From: JAEUJM01 sp041918615
GTDB lineage: Bacteria; Actinomycetota; Acidimicrobiia; Acidimicrobiales; DATDAH01
Reading direction: 5' to 3'
Assembly (NCBI GenBank): GCA_041918615.1
Contig: JAYRVH010000068.1
Span: forward strand, 9,685-73,684
Length of the DNA stretch: 64,000 nt
The notes beneath the pieces are model-generated. The model saw nothing but the letters and a program-made list of their open reading frames with translations, was not told the origin of the DNA and searched no databases. The position numbers were made by a program, and so were the translations under genes. Below, piece after piece: positions 61,698 to 64,000 of the stretch (within the stretch, counting starts at the first letter, position 1; every line of letters begins with the position of its first letter).

Positions 61698-61769
61698 CGG
61701 TCGGGTCTACCAGGCGATCGGGTTGGTCGGCCCGCCCATCCGGCGTGCCCGGCGTGTCCGGCGCGGCGG

Positions 61770-62672
61770 TCAGCGGAGTCGGGTCGCTCGCTCGGGGTCG
61801 GGGGGGCCGAAGGTGCCGGGGTGGAGGATCGCCGCCAGGAGCTCGGTGCCGTCCACCACCCGGGGCCCCGGGCGGGAGAAGTAGGCATCGGCGTCGACCA
61901 CCCAGAGCTGTTCGACGCCACCCAGCGCCGGCTGCTCGAGCAGCGTCTGGGCCTCGGTCACGGCCCGGTCGAGGTGGTAGCCGCAAGGCATGAAGACCGC
62001 GATCTGCGCGCCGACGCCCGAGACCTGGTCCCAGGTGAGGCGACGGGAACGGCTGGCGGGCGGGGCGAGCAGCGACTCGCCACCGGCCACGTCGATCATG
62101 TTGGGCACCCAGTGGCCGGCGCTGAACGGAGGATCGGACCATTCGAGGGCAAGGACGCGGGGCCGGGGGCGACGGAACCGGGCGACGGCGTCGTGGACGT
62201 CCTCGACCCGGTCGTGCAGCCCGGTCATCAGGGCGTCGGCCTCGCTGGTGGTGCCGGTGGCGGCACCGACCTCGCCGATGCCGTCGATCACGTCATCGAG
62301 GGTGATCGGGTCGAGCGACAACACCTGCGACCGGCAGCCGAGCTGGTCGAGGGCTTCGGTGACGGCGCCGGACGGCACGGCGCAGACCTCGCACAGGTCC
62401 TGGGCCAGGATCAGGTCGGGCTGGATGGCGGCGATGGCGTCGCGGTCGAGGGTGTAGATCGGCTCGCCCGCGTCGATGCGCTCGGCGACCGCGGCGTCGA
62501 TCGCCGCCGCCGTCTGGTCCGCGTCGGTGGGCAGGGCCGTGCCCGACACGACGGTCTTGGTGCGGGCCTCGGCGGGGTGGTCGCACTCGAAGCTCACCCC
62601 CTGGAGCGAGTCGCCGAGGCCGAGCGCGAACACGATCTCGGTGGCCGACGGCAGGAGCGACACGATCTTCAT
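61770..62672 (-). CDS. Cobalamin-binding periplasmic-type protein (BtuF-like) without signal peptide
   Basis: 300 residues. Type III binding-protein fold: IVSLLPSATEIVFALGLGDS, PDLILAQDLCEVCAVPSGAV, LLTWDQ-type and PCGYHLDRAV loops typical of BtuF/FecB relatives named cobalamin-binding protein. The chain begins MKIVSLLPSATEI with no export signal, so a cytoplasmic role or an error in the start is possible; a leaderless -10 (TACGCT, 6 bases before) supports this start. No BtuCD transporter and no cobalamin riboswitch is nearby. Confidence 0.82.
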   Translation of the reverse strand: MKIVSLLPSATEIVFALGLGDSLQGVSFECDHPAEARTKTVVSGTALPTDADQTAAAIDAAVAERIDAGEPIYTLDRDAIAAIQPDLILAQDLCEVCAVPSGAVTEALDQLGCRSQVLSLDPITLDDVIDGIGEVGAATGTTSEADALMTGLHDRVEDVHDAVARFRRPRPRVLALEWSDPPFSAGHWVPNMIDVAGGESLLAPPASRSRRLTWDQVSGVGAQIAVFMPCGYHLDRAVTEAQTLLEQPALGGVEQLWVVDADAYFSRPGPRVVDGTELLAAILHPGTFGPPDPERATRLR

Positions 62673-62678
62673 GCCGCG

Positions 62679-62684
62679 AGCGTA
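62679..62684 (-). promoter_or_regulatory. -10 element TACGCT, leaderless promoter
   Basis: On the minus strand TACGCT ends 6 bases before the ATG at 62672. Confidence 0.5.
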
Positions 62685-62715
62685 GGACCTTGGCGGCTCA
62701 GGGGTACCGCCTGTG

Positions 62716-62937
62716 TCAGGGATAGGGGCAGTGCCGGCAGCCCGTGTCGCAGCACGTGCCTCTCGAGGCCAGGTCGGCGGCGGTGAACACGAAGTAGCCC
62801 GTGACGGGGTCGATGTAGCCGGGCTCGCCGGCGGCCACGGCGGCGCCGTGCACGGCGAGGATCCGGGCGCGATGGAGATGGTCGACCGGCAGTCGGTCGG
62901 CCTTCGGTTCGCCCAGTGGTCGGGTGGAACGGGTCAC
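62716..62937 (-). CDS. DUF5522-like small Cys-rich protein
   Basis: 73 residues. YIDPVTGYFVFTAADLASRG followed by CCDTGCRHCPYP is the DUF5522 pattern, four Cys and a His suggesting metal binding. Function unknown. GTG 62937 lies 6 bases after TACCCT. Confidence 0.75.
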   Translation of the reverse strand: MTRSTRPLGEPKADRLPVDHLHRARILAVHGAAVAAGEPGYIDPVTGYFVFTAADLASRGTCCDTGCRHCPYP

Positions 62938-62943
62938 GGGTTC

Positions 62944-62949
62944 AGGGTA
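62944..62949 (-). promoter_or_regulatory. -10 element TACCCT, leaderless promoter
   Basis: On the minus strand TACCCT ends 6 bases before the GTG at 62937. Confidence 0.45.
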
Positions 62950-63123
62950 AGAGGGCTTGGCGGCCGCGGCTTGATCCAGGCGGGCATCTGTTTCGGGCGC
63001 GCTGGGACGCGCACCGTCTCGTCCGTTGGCGGCTGCGGGTGTTCGCGGGCTCGGTGGCTCTGGCGGCGACGTGGGCACGAGGTGCTCGCCTTCCCGGTGT
63101 CCGCGAGGTTCGCCCGTAGTTGC

Positions 63124-63453
63124 CTATTTCGGCGGCAGGGAGCCGGCGTAGTCGGCGCCGAGGCCCACCCACTCGGCCAGCCGGTCGTCCTCGATGAGGA
63201 TCTCGGCGGCCACCATCACCATGCCGCGCATGGGGCGGCCGGTGAAGTCCATCTCTCTCGCCCCGGGTTGGGCGAGTGCGGCCGGGTACGCGTCGGGCCC
63301 GACCCGCACCATCATCTCGTCGCCGATGACACCGCAGGCCATGTTGCCGTCGAGCATGAAGGCGAGGCCCCCGAACATCTTGCGCTCGGACAAGCCGACG
63401 TGGTCCCCGATCGCGCCTCGAACCCGGTCCGCCAGTTCCCCGTCATAGGCCAT
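63124..63453 (-). CDS. TfoX N-terminal domain protein
   Basis: 109 residues matching the stand-alone TfoX/Sxy N-terminal domain: ERKMFGGLAFMLDGNMACGVIGDEMMVRVGPD and MRGMVMVAAEIL. Role of stand-alone copies is unknown; full TfoX regulates competence in other bacteria. ATG has a strong ribosome site (GGAGGAG), so it is leadered unlike most neighbours. Confidence 0.85.
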   Translation of the reverse strand: MAYDGELADRVRGAIGDHVGLSERKMFGGLAFMLDGNMACGVIGDEMMVRVGPDAYPAALAQPGAREMDFTGRPMRGMVMVAAEILIEDDRLAEWVGLGADYAGSLPPK

Positions 63454-63582
63454 GGATTCTCCTCCCTATTCGCTGTCACGCCCTCAGGTGGGGCGTTCCC
63501 AGAGGCGGATCGGTTGGTCAACCCCTGAGGCGACCATGCCCGCCCGACCACGCTGCTCCCGAGGGGGACGTGTCGGTCGAAC

Positions 63583-63658
63583 TGGCGCCCGCGGCAGGAT
63601 TCGAACCTGCGACACACGGTTTAGGAAACCGATGCTCTATCCCCTGAGCTACGCGGGC
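63583..63658 (-). tRNA. tRNA-Arg (anticodon CCT), CCA encoded
   Basis: Cloverleaf read by eye: acceptor GCCCGCG pairs with CGCGGGC, D-arm GCTC/GAGC, anticodon loop TTCCTAA giving CCT, T-arm GCAGG-TTCGAAT-CCTGC, discriminator G and CCA at 63585-63583. Reads AGG codons, rare in this genome. The base before the D-stem and first anticodon-stem pair is weak (T-T). Twelve bases upstream ends a recombinase gene. Confidence 0.92.
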
Positions 63659-63670
63659 TGGTGCGGAAAA

Positions 63671-63870
63671 TCAGTGCTTCGGGTTGCTGTTGACAGCCAA
63701 AGTCTCGCCGAGAAGGTCGTCAAGGGCGTCGACGGCCTGCTTCTGCATCGTAGGCATGACGTGCGAGTAGAGGTTCAGGGTCACGTTGATGTCGCTGTGG
63801 CCGAGCAGTTCGCTGACGATCTTGGGATGGACACCCTCACCGAGCAGGAGGGTGGCGCAGGTGTGGTTGG
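63671..63870 (-). CDS. Tyrosine recombinase (integrase), 3' exon
   Basis: The last 66 codons of a phage-type integrase: HTCATLLLGEGVHPKIV, ELLGHSDINVTLNLYSHV with the Tyr nucleophile, and the tail MQKQAVDALDDLLGE. The Arg that should precede HTCATLL is not found; upstream of 63870 the sequence is instead the 3' end of a group II intron, so the gene is interrupted there. The stop is 12 bases from the tRNA-Arg 5' end, suggesting an integrated element that extends beyond the window. Confidence 0.85.
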
Positions 63871-64000
63871 ATCGGGCCGAGGCGCGGTGCCGCCTTGCGG
63901 CTGGTCCGTTTCCTCGGCCCGTCCTCCGAACCGGACGTGCGGGTTCCCTCGCATCCGGCTCTCCACGAGTTCATGCCATGGTGGGTGTCCCGCTGGTCCG
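63871..64000 (-). mobile_element. Group II intron, 3' end (domains V and VI), continues off the window
   Basis: Domain V spans 63928-63961: GAGCCGGATGCGAGGGAACC... with the AGC triad and GNRA-type loop, closing with CGGTTC. Domain VI is a nine-base stem GGGCCGAGG (63920-63912) with CCTCGGCCC (63882-63874), then GAT, a fitting AY intron end at 63871. Upstream, toward 64000, the frame V-E-S-R-M-R-G-N-P-H lies in the region where bacterial intron maturase genes end. The intron sits in the integrase gene. Confidence 0.85.

Noticed and set aside
62673..62715. A cobalamin riboswitch before the BtuF-like gene
   Set aside because: The gap is only 43 bases and the promoter is leaderless, leaving no room for a riboswitch.
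63454..63582. A second RNA or gene between TfoX-like gene and tRNA
   Set aside because: Only a small ACGCCC/GGGCGT stem (63478-63496) is seen; no cloverleaf or coding frame.

Overview
The window is about 64 kb of very GC-rich DNA from an actinobacterium. The gene set (F420-type luciferase-like oxidoreductase, DtxR-family regulator with iron boxes, Lhr helicase next to Nei2, hemE-hemH-hemY, type II NADH dehydrogenase, a DUF222/13E12 HNH protein) fits an Acidimicrobiia-like lineage; that placement is inference, since no rRNA gene is present. It reads as ordinary chromosome except for the right edge, where an encoded-CCA tRNA-Arg(CCU) lies next to a tyrosine recombinase gene that is split by a group II intron running out of the window.

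Layout. 1-4.7 kb: citrate synthase tail, GNAT, PQQ-type sugar dehydrogenase lipoprotein, TesB thioesterase, GH1 glucosidase. 4.7-11.6 kb: GtrA-like protein, methyltransferase, a glycosyltransferase-methyltransferase-prenyltransferase-like operon behind a palindromic operator, aldose epimerase, apolipoprotein N-acyltransferase. 11.7-15.2 kb: heme genes hemE-hemH-hemY. 15-21 kb: alpha/beta hydrolase, patatin, HerA-like ATPase, HelD-like helicase. 21.3-28.6 kb: an iron island with FTR1 permease, FAD oxidoreductase, two cupredoxin lipoproteins, a flippase-glycosyltransferase fusion, a GT-C-like membrane protein, three DtxR/IdeR-type boxes and a DtxR-family regulator. 28.6-36.6 kb: lhr, nei2, ndh, DUF3052, response regulator. 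36.7-44.5 kb: ABC exporter, large adenylate cyclase/AAA/TPR protein, 1-Cys peroxiredoxin. 44.7-50.8 kb: phasin/HBHA-like protein, acyl-CoA dehydrogenase, XRE regulator with a minisatellite, CDF transporter, acyltransferase, F420-type oxidoreductase, YqhA-like protein. 51-60 kb: DUF222 HNH, APH-like kinase and a lipid-catabolism set (P450, FadD, MaoC, SDR). 60-63.5 kb: membrane proteins, BtuF-like protein, DUF5522, TfoX-like protein.

The most striking regularity is promoter layout. About twenty genes have a -10 hexamer (T/G)AnnnT ending 6-9 bases before the start codon with no Shine-Dalgarno, the signature of leaderless mRNAs. Two divergent gene pairs share one 10-base bidirectional element (AAnnTACCGT) with start codons exactly 25 bases apart. 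Three leaderless promoters drive tiny Arg-rich reading frames whose stop codon abuts or overlaps the next gene's start, and two of these peptides resemble each other. Together with the iron boxes that swallow a start codon, this suggests much regulation here happens at the transcription start/initiation codon itself.

A set of inverted repeats lies between and inside genes, including a perfect 39-base palindrome at the front of the sugar dehydrogenase and a copy inside lhr resembling one after DUF3052. No CRISPR array, rRNA gene or complete insertion sequence was seen.
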